DNA from: Eimeria necatrix
Taxonomy: Eukaryota; Apicomplexa; Conoidasida; Eucoccidiorida; Eimeriidae
NCBI RefSeq assembly: GCF_000499385.1
Contig: NW_013654618.1
Span: 148,501 to 212,500 of the forward strand
Direction of reading: 5' to 3'
DNA length: 64,000 bases
Shown: piece by piece, positions 25,845-37,102 of the stretch
How the letters are laid out: every line of letters starts with the position of its first letter
Position numbering within the stretch: the stretch's first letter is position 1
Notes under the pieces: model-generated
Seen by the model: only the letters and a program-made list of their open reading frames with translations
Database searches by the model: none
What the model was told of the DNA's origin: nothing
Translations under genes and position numbers: made by a program

Positions 25845-26081
25845 TTAAGAATCAAAAATGGCTAATCTAACCAAGGCAGTCAAGGCACTGCCAACTAAAC
25901 GGTTTTGAGTCCAGTCAAGCGAGTCGTAAGAGGTAGATTTCTCTGTTATTTCATGAGCAAAGTAGTCTACCGAGATCTCTGGCCCCGTAGACCATGCACC
26001 GTTGCATACGAGAGACCAACTCTTGACTCGTGTGATAAAATAGTGCGATAAAATAACTAACCCATTTGTTTTGTAGCTCAA
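25845..26081 (-). mobile_element. possible retroelement RNase H remnant
   Basis: A minus-strand frame reads SLVCNGAWSTGPEI, then VDYFAHEITEKSTSYDSLD and a region with AL and VR. The order loosely follows the LTR-element RNase H pattern (CDAS-G-G, YFS-L, YD-D-EL, V-AL-WR), but most key residues are replaced. It lies about 400 bases from the integrase fragment on the other strand. This is an inference from a weak resemblance. Confidence 0.25.
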
Positions 26082-26283
26082 AAGTCATACAACTAATGTT
26101 CTTCATGGAACTCGGAGTAGCTTCTTTCCAACCTGCGCCTGCAGCAAGTATGGTGGTGTCCAGGGCCTTGTGAATACTTCCATTTTTGCTCTTGATTTAA
26201 AGACTTATATCGCCATATTGGTGGCTCTTTTAGTTGTAATACCGCGTGATTACAGGGATAGCAGCTCAGACCACCTGAGCTCA

Positions 26284-26471
26284 TGCACTTTAAAATACCA
26301 TTTATATTTAGTATCGGTAAGCCGCTGGCACTCCTCTGAGCCTCCGCTGAAAAACGGAGCTCAGTTTCGATAAGCCAGGGGCGCCCTCCTGAGCCTCCGA
26401 TCTTCAGCGGAGGCTCAGCGGAGTGCCCCTGGCTTATCGATTTTAAATATAAATGGTGTTTAAAAAGTGTA
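26284..26471. repeat. foldback (inverted) repeat with a third internal copy
   Basis: The left arm (about 26284-26350) and the reverse complement of the right arm (about 26404-26471) match at most positions over about 60 bases. Shared blocks include ACCATTTATATTTA, AAGCC, GGCACTCC and CTGAGCCTCCGCTGA. The loop of about 53 bases contains a third, direct-oriented partial copy at 26368-26399 (TCGATAAGCCAGGGGC and CTGAGCCTCCG). The right arm and the internal copy resemble each other more than either resembles the left arm. It could be a miniature foldback transposon or a recombination product. Confidence 0.85.
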
Positions 26472-27532
26472 TCACACTCACAATTACTGTTTGCTACAGA
26501 TTTGCCCTGCCCCTCCAGTGGGCCAGGCCAAATATTACCTACATGACTCCTAACTGGCTACATAGGTACAAGCATGCCTACTAACGGCTAAGTCATTTGC
26601 TGAATCCATAAGAAACATTTGCTGATATTTTCCCTTCTGTCTTGCTCCTTCAAGGAGGTTCTTTGTCTGCCTCGTTCTGCGTGGCATGGCTGGTTGCATC
26701 TGTGAATGGCATACCTTAAACCTGGCATTGCTGCAGAGCACGCAAAGCGTAGTCCCCTGCAAGGCTCCGGTTTGTTTATCTGGAGATTCAAATCTGCATC
26801 ATATTTATAACACTGAATGTAAATACCTTCGGAATAGTTCTTGCGCTTCACTGTAGTGCTGCGCAATGCATCTCCTCTAAGATTACACTGGACCATCACC
26901 ACAACACGGTCTATGCTTTCGTTGTGACCGATCACAGTCATACCGCGACTTCGTGGGATGCAGTATTACAAATTAAAATTATAATGAAACGTGGGTGCTC
27001 AGCTACGAAAATCCCCCACTCAAACTGGAGCAGATCTCTTTTGTCATCTCCCAATAAAGCTCCCCAGTGGATCGTCATGGTGTCGGCCGTGAGCGGGCTG
27101 AGCGAGCACACGCATAGAAGTAATAAGCTGCCTTTAGAAGGCATGCAATCACATTTGGACCGCTTATTTGAACCAAAGATCGCAATATCCTGTTAAGTGC
27201 CTACATTGGTCGTTAATGAGGCGAGATGGAGCGGCAGCCTTGCGACGGGGTGACAGAAAGCATATGCATCGCATTATGCGGCCTTTAGATAGGAAAAGCC
27301 CACCTTTGGACAAACAATTCGTATCGAAAAACAGTTATGATTCTTGTTTCGAGGTAGCTGAGACTATGCACGGCGTTACGTGCCTCCCCCGCATGCAGTG
27401 CCGTTTCTAGTTCGTTTTGCCCTCGTCAGTGTCCAACAGCAGCACAGAGGAGAAGAGCTTGAAGAAGCGCAGCCGCGATTCTGTAAGCGTTTCACCACCG
27501 CGGTGACCGCTAGCGTATTCTCCCATGCAATA
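26472..27532. other. intergenic, upstream of the membrane-protein paralogue
   Basis: No supported gene. The open frame of the downstream gene extends upstream to 27380, but alignment with the paralogue favours the ATG at 27533. The promoter of that gene is expected here. Confidence 0.4.
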
Positions 27533-28603
27533 ATGGACCGAGACCGTCGCTCCCTTTATGCCGAAACTGACTTCAGGTCATACAGTGGCAGTGGCAACAA
27601 CTATTTCCTCTTGGATGGTCAGGATGAAGAGAAGAATCCTCAGATGCCGGAACTGCGACTGTCGCTGCGGGAACTTCGCATGAGGCACAGGAAATCGACA
27701 GCTGCTTCGCTGGGTCTCAACAAGGGTGTCCCGGGCCGTACAGTGAGGGCGTGGATTGCTTGTTTTCTGCTTTTGCCTTTGGCTTTATCGTTATCTGTGG
27801 CTAGCCTGAATAGAAGCGAGGAAGAGCAGCTGCAACAACAGCAAAACACTTTGCCCGCTCACGAACCAGATGTCCGAGTCCCCTCGAGCCCCTCATACAG
27901 GGCATCAGCAGCTTACGGTACTGCAGGAGATACAGAATTGACGCAAGGGAAATTGCCTATGACACCGAACCTCCACCGCACCTTCCTGTCTCTCAAACTC
28001 ACAGAGGACAACGGGCTGCTGCGAACGCTACAGGGCCCCGAATGGGGACCAGTAAAAGAAGCGCTGCTGCGTTCAATGGACTCAGTGCTGGAGAGTCAGC
28101 CGGACGAGTTTGAAGATACAGACAATAAAGTGGAGACTATGCGGCTGATGCTTGCGATGGACTTGGCGTGTCTTGAAAACGTAGCGGTGGAGACCAAACT
28201 GGCTGTAGACAATGCGAGGGCCAGTCAGTCGGATAATCACAGCGAAGACATAGCAGCAAAAATAAAAGCAAACATCGACGCGAGGAGAAAACAGTCTAGA
28301 GCAGCCGAGCTGTGGGAGGTAGAGGTGCTGAAAGGCAAGCTGGGATCCAATCCCGAACTCAAAGCCGCGCTGCTCAAGTTGTTGCTGGCCGTCCGCAGCA
28401 GAGCAGCGTCAAGTGAGTACCTTAGTGCTACTGCTGGCACTGTGATGCTGCAGAGCGACCCGAGCCCCCGCAGCAAGGCTGAGGAGAATAGGGCTTATGA
28501 AGGTCAGACATTTTTGCTCAAGGCTGGCCAGCTGGCCGCCACTGATAGTCACATTAAAGAGAATGTTGTTCCCTGGTTAATCATTATATTCACTACTTTC
28601 TGA
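27533..28603 (+). CDS. type II single-span membrane protein, paralogue of the gene at 1640-2806
   Basis: This is an intronless frame of 356 residues from ATG 27533. The start was chosen because the homology with the minus-strand paralogue fades upstream of it, although the frame is open from 27380. A basic cytosolic part (LRELRMRHRKS) precedes a hydrophobic span at about residues 73-91 (WIACFLLLPLALSLSVASL). A Gln run (LQQQQN) and an acidic, helical ectodomain follow. The ectodomain shares GKLPMTPNLH, FLSLK, RLMLAMDLACLENVAVETKL, SRAAELWEVEVLKGKLGS, LLKLLLAVRSRAA and KAGQLAATDS with the other copy. Both proteins end in a short hydrophobic tail (WLIIIFTTF here, WLAIIFTSL there), which may be a second membrane-associated segment. 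No named family is recognised and the function is unknown. Confidence 0.75.
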   Translation: MDRDRRSLYAETDFRSYSGSGNNYFLLDGQDEEKNPQMPELRLSLRELRMRHRKSTAASLGLNKGVPGRTVRAWIACFLLLPLALSLSVASLNRSEEEQLQQQQNTLPAHEPDVRVPSSPSYRASAAYGTAGDTELTQGKLPMTPNLHRTFLSLKLTEDNGLLRTLQGPEWGPVKEALLRSMDSVLESQPDEFEDTDNKVETMRLMLAMDLACLENVAVETKLAVDNARASQSDNHSEDIAAKIKANIDARRKQSRAAELWEVEVLKGKLGSNPELKAALLKLLLAVRSRAASSEYLSATAGTVMLQSDPSPRSKAEENRAYEGQTFLLKAGQLAATDSHIKENVVPWLIIIFTTF

Positions 28604-30650
28604 AAGAACAACTATATTCACATCCCTGTATCAGTGCACATCTGTTCTGTTGCACAATGTCGAAATTATCCGGTAAGCTCGAAACGCTGGCACTACTGCC
28701 AAAAATTGCACCTGCAGGAGTAGCAGGTGCAAGACCAGCGGCGGGAGCAGCTGTAATTCCTGAAACTTTCCAGGAGAAGCTCACAAACAAAATGAGGCGA
28801 TTATTGTTTTTATGTGAGGCTTAACAAATTAGGGGAGCGAGTTAGGCTGGAGCTAGGGTGAGATCGGCGATTATCTGCTGTTAGCACCGTTCAATTTTGT
28901 TCACCGTATGTGTTGCCTATCAGTTTCTTTAGATTACTCATGGATGCACTGCGCAGCCCAGAAACTACTCAACCAGTCGAAACTGCCACCATAACAATCA
29001 TTTTCTGTCAACTGCAAAATGAGGACGGTAGATGTAAGATGCAGGAGAGCCAAGCTGGCAACGGCTGGTAACCCACCTTGGAAGTCTTAGCCTGTAGCCC
29101 TAATTTAGCTTGAGCGCTCAGGAGAGCTACGTACGCGACCCCATAGTTTGAAAACATGTGTTGATCTGTTAGTCCCTCAGATGACTTAAAACATTCGCTG
29201 CCTAATGCTGTGCACTGTCACTTCAGTACATCTTCCAATTAATGCAGGAAAGCCCTACACTTGGGACGGCTGGAAGCGTATTTGCAGGTTACAGGAGCTG
29301 GACTGTTAAGAGGGGCCAGCTACCAGCGAGGTGAAATGAGGCTTGGGAGCCAAGGTAGACCTAAGAGTTGTCATGTGATTTAGGGCCTCGGCCACGCAGT
29401 AATGCTTTCAAGCAAACTGAGCTATGGTGTCGACAACTGAAACCAGGTGACATAGTGGGGACAATGCTCTTCGATGTGCTACTTTTTAGTTGAGGGGTCT
29501 CACGGAAAGTGCTGAGTTTCATGAACTCTTGAAAGGCCAAGCGTATGCGGATTCTCCTGCTTGTTCCTAAAACTTGCAGAATTGCCCGCCGACATCATTG
29601 CTGTAGCCCTTGGCAAAGCTAGCAAAGCACCTTCTTCCCGAGCCCCTTTCTTTGGAACATAGTCCTTACGGCCTAGCCGAGGGCGAAGACATAAACTTTA
29701 TTTTTTAATGTCGCAGCAGCGCTCGAGTATTTTCGAGACTTGAAGCAACGCTTGCTTGCGGTGTTGCAGTGGCTCTAATGTCAAGGAGCCATAGACGCAG
29801 CATCACTATTGTGTTGTTAGGGTTCGCTGGTGCAACTTCTATCACTCAAGCAGAAGACCCTCGGGAAATTTTACTCAATCGAGAAAATGCCCTCTGCAGC
29901 AATCATCAATGTCATATACTCCGAATTTGCGGTGTGCTGCGGTCTGACCACAGATCACTCGTTATTTTGCGAGAGTAGTTACACTGGCAATTTTTTGTTA
30001 AAATTGTTTATGGATTTAGTTACTTTGCTAATTTGTCAATCGATGCATTTTCATACTACGCGCGAGCTGCAGCAAGTGGGGCTGCGTATGAGTTATGCTG
30101 CATGCAACACAGAAACTTCGCAGCCTAACCAAAGAACCCTAGTATCATTGAAATATCAAACCAGTAATTTATTATTCGCGTATCTTTAACCCCGTTTTCC
30201 CAGCACGGGGCAGAAGACGTCTACAGCGAAGCCTGAATTTGCGCGGCTCCATATGAACGCAGCCCCGCAAACGTCTGCATTCGCCGATGTTCCCTGTTGC
30301 GGCAGCTTTTTTATCCAAAACAAATTGTAAGGGATCCTCTGGAGTTCTACGGAGCTGATTACTTGCATATTTGAGGGTTCCCAGACGTCGGAGTGAACCG
30401 GACGACTCGCTTTTTCAGGTAGAATCGCAGTCGTCGATACGCTGGGGCCCTGTCACAAGTTTGTGTTATTCAGAAGCTCGCCAGTTGTACCTACGCAATC
30501 GGCATAGCCTGTCGAAATCCTTTTCTGTGTAATATTTATATCCTGTGCCCCCCATCCTCCCTGAAATAGACCTCTTTCTGCCTGGGCGCAAATCGATAGT
30601 GGCGACAGCGCCTCTAGTGCCCACACCGCCTTCGTTACAACTGCTGTTCA
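28604..30650. other. intergenic, about 2 kb
   Basis: A perfect 10-base inverted repeat (28706-28715 and 28723-28732, loop of 7) lies about 100 bases after the membrane-protein stop codon and could be a stem-loop in its 3' UTR. Small plus frames at 29769-30189 have no family motif. The UTP3 promoter is expected near the right end. Confidence 0.4.
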
Positions 30651-33600
30651 ATGGCCAAGGGTAAACGGGGGGCGGGCCGCAGGCCTGCTGCTTCGTCCCG
30701 CAGCACAGCGGCTTCCCGCGCTGCTTCCCGTGGCGGTGCAGCTGCCTCAGTGAATGCAGAATATTTGTCCGACGGCTCTGAGGATTTCTTGCCTCTGAGC
30801 GGAGGGAGAAAAGATGAGCAAGACAGCGAAGACGAGACCGCAATTATGCAACAAATGGGACTTGAGGATGCCGAGGACACTGCCAGTGACGAGGATGGGG
30901 AAGAAAGCACGGAGGGGGGATCTGCAGAGTCGGATGAGGGTAGTGACGACGATGACCAAGATGATGGTAAAGCATCAGGTGAGCAAACTAGTCTTTATTT
31001 GATTTTTCCCGTTTGCATGCATCCACGGCTGCCTGCGCCAGTCAGACTCGAGTTTAGGTGCAGCCAACTACCAACTCCCGCTTCCCCCTCTGTTCATAGA
31101 CGGCTATGGTGCTGCTGGGGATATCTAGTGGCACTTTTTTTCAAATAACTGAGCATCTGCAGTGTTAAGTACCTCTGCAAACCTTTGCCTAAGACCTGCA
31201 CTGGTGCTTTTTCGCGTGTGTTGCTGCCGCCAGATGATGACGCTGCCAACTCCGCCCCGAGCTCCGATGAGGAAACCCGCACGGCCTGGGGCCGGAAAGC
31301 CAAAGACTTCTACGACGAAAGGAGCGACGAGGAAAGCAGCGAAGACGAAGAGGAGCTGCAGGAGAGAGCGGCTGAGGCGGTGCGGGTGACGGAGGTGGAG
31401 GAGATGGAGGGGGTAAGAGAGGAGCACTTCGGAGCCGATCCCAGGTCCATTGAGGCGTTGAAAAAGCTGCTCGACATGCAGGGCAAGTCGCTGCAGCAGC
31501 AGCAGAAGGGGGCCGACAAAAAAGCGGCAGAGGGAACTGAACAGGAAATGCTGTGGCAGGCGAGGCTTGATGCGGTAAGCCGTTGGCCCTGTGCGAGGAT
31601 TCACTGTTTGACAGAGAATCATCGAAAAGCCGAACAAGTGAAGTATATTTCATGGTTAGAGCCATGAAACCAGTTTCATTCCGAAAGCTGGAGTCCAGTC
31701 AGAAGGGGGAATGTCCAGGCTTGATAAGGAGCTAATGGACAAGTACTTGCAAGTTTTATTGGGCAACAATCTAATCGTATAGTGAGAGTGGCCATATTGA
31801 CGGCTTAAAATCTTTCGGGTGGATCACTGCATGCATATCTCATGCTTCTCAGTGAATTTAAGGTGTGCGGGCAGCTGCATAGCATCGTTACATTTCCCCG
31901 TTTTTCCGCCTCACCGCTTTTGAATTCAGGAAGTGGGTGCAATTCTGGATGGATTTGCGGTTTCTACGGAGCAGCAGCAGCAGCAGAAACCACAGGCGGC
32001 AGCAGCAGGCTTGAGTGAAGATGAATTAAAGGAGATAGTGAATACGGCACACCCCGAGCTTGAGGGGCTGCTACAGGAGCTGCGGGACTCTCTAAAAGAA
32101 GTAAATCAAAAAGTCGAGCCGTTAATCACTCTCGCAAAGGCCAAAAAGTTCTTAACTCAAGAGGTGCGTCATCTTAGGTGTACGAGGAACTCATGAACTC
32201 ACGACCCCGGCACTACAAGGTTAACCTTTCGGTTCTTACTACTACTTTGCTTGTTATTCGACTCATGAGCATCATCATTCTTCTGCTTTTGAAATCCTTA
32301 TCATCCCGCCTGTGCACTTTTTGAATGTAAAATTTTCAATTTTTGCTTTCGGCATCATATGTCAGGGCGTGTCTCTCTTGGACGCCAAGAACCAGCTGTT
32401 GCTATCTTACTTGACATACCTTGCATATTACATTTTGTTGAAGGCGCATGGGGTGCCTATTGCCACTCATCCCGTCCTTGAGCGCCTAATAGAGACGAAG
32501 TTGCTGCTGCAGAAATTGCGGCCGATTGAAGCAGCACTGAAGCCGCAGCTGCAGCGGCTGCTGTCTAGTGCAGGGGAAGGTACGCGGCGACCACTATTTT
32601 TCCCCTGTTTTTTGTCCCCTCTGTGTTCTGCGTTATGAAGTTGCGTGCTTAAGTCGTCGCAACGTGCATGTGCATTCATACCACTATGCAAATCAGCTGT
32701 TGTCACTCCTGCACCTTTTTCTCAATAGATCCGGTAGATTAAAACAATGTATAGGTGTGATTTGTTCTGTTTAGGGTCCCATGATTCAGCGGCGCCTCGC
32801 GCACGGCCGGAGGCTTTTACTGCAGTTGGTGAATCTGATGGGGATGAGAGTGGAGATGACAATGGAGATGAAAGTGCAAGTGGAAGTGAAGCCTCAGATG
32901 TAGAGGGAGACGAGACCAAACTGTCGCCACAAATGATTGAGATGGAACACACTACAGATAATGTACGGAAGCTTTCGATCAGAAACTGTAAACCCAGTGG
33001 CTGGACTATCTGTCTTCTGGTTCTCCTCTTTCTCCATCCCGTCTTCAGTTGGAGTTACAGCTATGGGCACAGAAGCTCGCACGTCTTTCTGGTTATTTTG
33101 CTTGATTTTGCATGGGCCATCCATGTTCTTACATTTCCCGTGTTGTTCACCTGTGTTCAGGCCTCAGCATCCAGACGTGCCGCTCGCGAGTTACAACGCG
33201 CTGCAGCCCGACTGAAGAAGAGCGAAATGGTGCGGGCAGTGAAGGAAATGACTGGGGATGCTCCTGAGGAAGTAGGAATAGAAAGGTGGCTGGCGGCTAA
33301 GGCCCACAAAGCGGCAGCCAGGGAGGCGGGGCTAGTAGCAGACGATGAAGACATGGAGCTGATGAGAAGGTCTTTGTCAAAAAAGGAAAGAAAAGGTAAA
33401 TCTGCTCATATATGGGTCTACATGGAGTGTTTTTGCGATTAACGACAGATGTTTTTTTCTTCAACTATACTCACTATTCCTGTTGATGGACGGGGAGGCT
33501 TAGTGGTTGGGTATGGGGGCGCAGCTGCCCTGAAGTGCACAGAGTGATGTATCAATATTACTTCAATTTGAAATGAAAAACGAAGTTTGCGTACTGAAGT

Positions 33601-35728
33601 TGATTGCGAAGAGCGCACAGTTGACACAAACGTGCACTAGTTGTGCATTGAAAATGTGGATGCTTGCTTATATATGCCCATGTAACTTCAGATGGTGATC
33701 GTATACAGTTAGAAAGAGACGCTTACAAGTAGTTGTCTATAGCGTTTTTGAATAGAACTACAGTTTCACTCGTTGTCGTCGCTCTTCATGCTGCAAATTG
33801 CGCCACGGTTCAGAGCCTACTTAAGTACATATTAAGCCGAAAAGATCTGAGAGGCAACGCCCTTTAGCTCTAAGCTGTAAGTATTGTTTTCATTTTGAGG
33901 TTTATGTTTATTAAACATAGTTGCATTCTTTTTGCGGTGGTTTGTGCACAGTTCAAGCAGCTCAGCGCGCGCTTTTTGAGCGCCGCGCGGCTCTTTCTGT
34001 TGGCTCCACCTTAGAGGATTTATCAATTTTTTGTGAAGAGGAGTTGGGGGGTGTTGGCGAGGACGACAATGGACCGTTTGGCTCGCAAAGTAGAGGGAAA
34101 GGGAAGGAAAAAGCCAGAGGGAGAGGCATGTTGAGTCACTATTTGAATGCAGCAAAACAAGCAGCAGAAGAAAACAAGAAGCTGAACAAGGCGTTTGCAG
34201 AGAAACTCGTCATCGCCAGACAACAAAATCTGCAGCACTTGAACAGGAAGAACCATAAGGAAGTGAAAAAGTGAGGAAACGGGTTCCACTGCCAAGAGAT
34301 GAGGTGTTTGCTCATTTGAAAAGTGTTCAAAGCCACACAGTGCTGTCGCTGGGCTAGTTTTCGTCAAAGTTTACAGTGAAGCACAGAACGGAGTCCACTT
34401 TAATGCCTCAGCGTACTAAGTATGCGTATGTAGACATTTACTATGTATTTATAGTAAATCTCCGTGCAACGTTTAATGTCAAATGCGCTAGTTAGCGTAG
34501 TGCTCTTAAAGCAACACGGAAGGTGATTTATATCGATTCAGGTCAGCTCCAAAGGAAACGAAAGCAGGGGCAGAAGAAAGTGAAGACGAAGAATTTGCGC
34601 GTTTAGTTGAGGAGACAAAAGTGCGAAAAGAAAAGAAGAAGCAACAGATGAAAGAAAAGGCGGAGCAGTTCCTACCAGAAAGTGAACCAGAGTTTGAAGG
34701 AAGAAGGCGTGAGTAGGCTCTAAACGTTGTAGTGTTTCATTTAGTGCATGCATACCAATTCATTACTCAACTGGTTTCTTGCTTGCCTTTCCGTTTATGT
34801 TTCTAGATGCGTAGCATACCGCTATTTCGGTCTTCATTCAGCCGTAGTTATTCTCTGACAGTTTGATGCGTGGATGAATAAGTTGCTGTTTGCTTGCGTT
34901 TATCGTTCGTACTGACTTTGGACCTGAAGTTTTACTTCAGCAACTTGTCCATGCGCATTTTGTTGATATTTTTGTACAGTACTAGTGTGGGTCTTCGTAC
35001 AGCTGCGTACATTGCTTTGCGTACACATGCAGTAAATATTTATATTTATATACGCAAGCGCAGTGGGTGCATACATGCAATATATATACGGTGTATGAGC
35101 GTGTGCATCTGCTTACGCGAATTCGTGTGTATATTTGAGATACTGCATCTGAATATAAGCCAGGTGTGCATTCGTGCACGTGAGCATGCTTGTCTATCGT
35201 GTAACCACTGAAAGCATTACTGGACAAATCTGCATTATATAACCATTAGTGTCGATTCCTTTTACTTATTTCATATAGACGTGACGAAAGAAATAATGGC
35301 AAATAGGGGGCTCGTGAGGAAGCGAAAAAAGTACGAGGGAAATGCACGCGTCCACAACCGAATGAAGTTCGAACGGAAAGCGAAGAAGCTCAAAGTGAGA
35401 CTCTCTCACTTGCTTGTTTGTGCTTGTCGTTCCGTTTTCCCCGTTAATTTGGTTTACTCTGTCCCTTTCGCTTTAGGCCGTTTCCTCTTTGTTGTTCCCT
35501 CTGTCGGGTCTACTTCTTTCTGCTCCGCTTTAACGGTTTGCCATATGGTGCTCTTTGGCACCCATCGGCGATGATAGGCTTAACCAGCCGGTATGTGAGT
35601 TGTGTTCAATATGTCCTTTCTCTGTGCAGTCACTGAGGCCAGAAATGCGTGCAGTGGAAGACCGGAGCTACGAAGGCGAAGTTTCTGGCTTGCGTGCAAA
35701 CCTGAAGAGGTCGCGAACACTGCATTGA
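30651..35728 (+). CDS. UTP3: UTP3/SAS10, small-subunit processome protein
   Basis: UTP3/SAS10 is a nucleolar component of the U3 snoRNP processome needed for 18S rRNA maturation. Ten exons join in phase: 30651-30978, 31234-31574, 31930-32163, 32366-32579, 32775-32962, 33161-33395, 33952-34270, 34542-34708, 35279-35394 and 35630-35728. They give 746 residues. The N-terminus has Arg/Gly/Ala-rich and then strongly acidic stretches. The Sas10/Utp3/C1D domain spans exons 3-4: ELLQELRDSLKEV-type helices, then LLSYLTYLAYYILLKAHG, THPVLERLIETKLLLQKLRP. The C-terminal Sas10 domain reads IMANRGLVRKRKKYEGNARV, HNRMKFERKAKKLK and SYEGEVSGLRANLKRSRTLH. This is the family's normal end. All phases agree, and the stop is at 35726-35728. 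Confidence 0.92.
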
Positions 35729-36196
35729 AGCTCCTGGCACTTGTTCCAGCTTAGCTGATCAGCAATTAGTTGTCTCCTTTCACGTTTTTTTTCCCATCTG
35801 AAGGGGCTTGGGCAAGGGCCTCGCTACACCTGACTTGCTGCTTTATTTCGTTGCTTTTCAGCTGACTTGGGTTTTACCTAGCTATATTTCAATTCAGGCC
35901 GTTGACATGCAGTTGGGGTATCAGTCCTAGTATACGCTGGTTGAGTTCAGGCCAGTGCCCGTCTTGAGTTCCTCAGAAGTATGATAGTCTTTGAACTCGA
36001 GTTTACTCTGAAAAATACTGAGTTACGTGGATCCAAAGCTTTCTTGCTTCTTCATGCTGTCAAATTGTGACTCTTCCGGAACCCGCGAAGGATATGTTTA
36101 CACTGTGTACAACCTGCATGGATATTCGTGATAGTGATGCCAGTAATTGCAATTAGCTCTATCAGTAACACGCATTACATCGTACGAGCAACCAGC
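35729..36196. other. convergent intergenic region
   Basis: This lies between the UTP3 and the secreted-protein stop codons. Nothing beyond expected 3' UTRs is visible. Confidence 0.4.
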
Positions 36197-37102
36197 CTAC
36201 TGCCGGGGCTCGTAGGGCGTGACGTTGACAGTGACAGTGTAGTCTTGCTGCTCCGGGTTGACTTGCACCTCAATGGGCTCGCTTGTGACCAAGTCGCCCT
36301 TCCTGGGGGTGCGCTCCTCCTCCTGGGCGTTGGTGTAGCCGTCCCAGCCCACATGAACTGCGGCCTCAATGGTATACTTGACGGATTCTTCTGGAGCAGT
36401 TGGCACCTTTGCGCAGAGGAAGGCGGGAACTGGCTTCTGAGGCACGTAGATCGCACTGATATCTCCGGCGAAGAGAGAGATAACCTCGGGCGCTCCGGTG
36501 TCTGGGTCTGTCTCGCGCAGAGTGACCACCAAGTATGTGGGCTTGGGCAGGGAACGGGGAGCTTTAATTTCCACTGCAGCCTTCACAGCGATGCCAGACA
36601 CGTCTTCAGATAGCTGCGTAAAGTTGCAGTCGGCCACAGAAAGCTCCCCGTTGCTGCTGCCGCTGTCCACCTTGGCCAGGGTCAGGTCCGCCTCGTAGCT
36701 GTCGCTTCCCGCTGTGACTACGGTTTCCCCAATGCACTCAACTCTGTCTTCCTCGCTTGCATCCAAGATGCGGGCCTTGAGTGAGATCTTCTGGGCGTCA
36801 AGCTTCTGCATGTCGGCGCAGAAAGAATAGGGGATCTCGGACTCTGGAGTGTACTGCTCGAGGGGAATGGTGTGCGTGTAGATTGGGGCCTTTGGCTCTT
36901 CGCCAGATGCCACCTCTTCAGACACATCAATCGTCAGCACAGCGTCACGAGACAGACGTCTTGGCCTCTCGTTTTCATCAAACGTCGCGCGGCCTTCGAA
37001 ACGCACCTCCCCAGCAGCACAGGGGGGAGGGGTTTGTTCAGGCTCAGCGCGCACAGCCAGCGCGGCCGCAAGGGCCACGGCGATCAGGTGCTTAGGAGCC
37101 AT
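36197..37102 (-). CDS. secreted protein with two YbaY/YscW-like domains
   Basis: This is an intronless frame of 301 residues from ATG 37102. The upstream in-frame extension was not used because the MAPKHLIAVALAAALAVRA signal peptide begins here. The mature part consists of two similar halves of about 130 residues. Each begins near a Cys and has a beta-rich segment. In half 1 this is RLSRDAVLTIDVSEE, then IPYSFCADM and ISLKARILDA. In half 2 it is PKPTYLVVTLRETD, then VPAFLCAKV and VKYTIEAAVHV. The order resembles the bacterial YbaY/YscW lipoprotein-chaperone domain (PFxxxYD followed by an LRARI strand), which is an inference from pattern. Five Cys are visible in the mature chain. The product probably enters the secretory pathway. 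Its role is unknown. The base composition is GC-richer than the flanks. Confidence 0.8.
   Translation of the reverse strand: MAPKHLIAVALAAALAVRAEPEQTPPPCAAGEVRFEGRATFDENERPRRLSRDAVLTIDVSEEVASGEEPKAPIYTHTIPLEQYTPESEIPYSFCADMQKLDAQKISLKARILDASEEDRVECIGETVVTAGSDSYEADLTLAKVDSGSSNGELSVADCNFTQLSEDVSGIAVKAAVEIKAPRSLPKPTYLVVTLRETDPDTGAPEVISLFAGDISAIYVPQKPVPAFLCAKVPTAPEESVKYTIEAAVHVGWDGYTNAQEEERTPRKGDLVTSEPIEVQVNPEQQDYTVTVNVTPYEPRQ

Noticed and set aside
27380..27532. Longer N-terminus for the membrane-protein paralogue
   Set aside because: The upstream 51 codons have no counterpart in the other copy, and ATG 27533 matches the paralogous layout.
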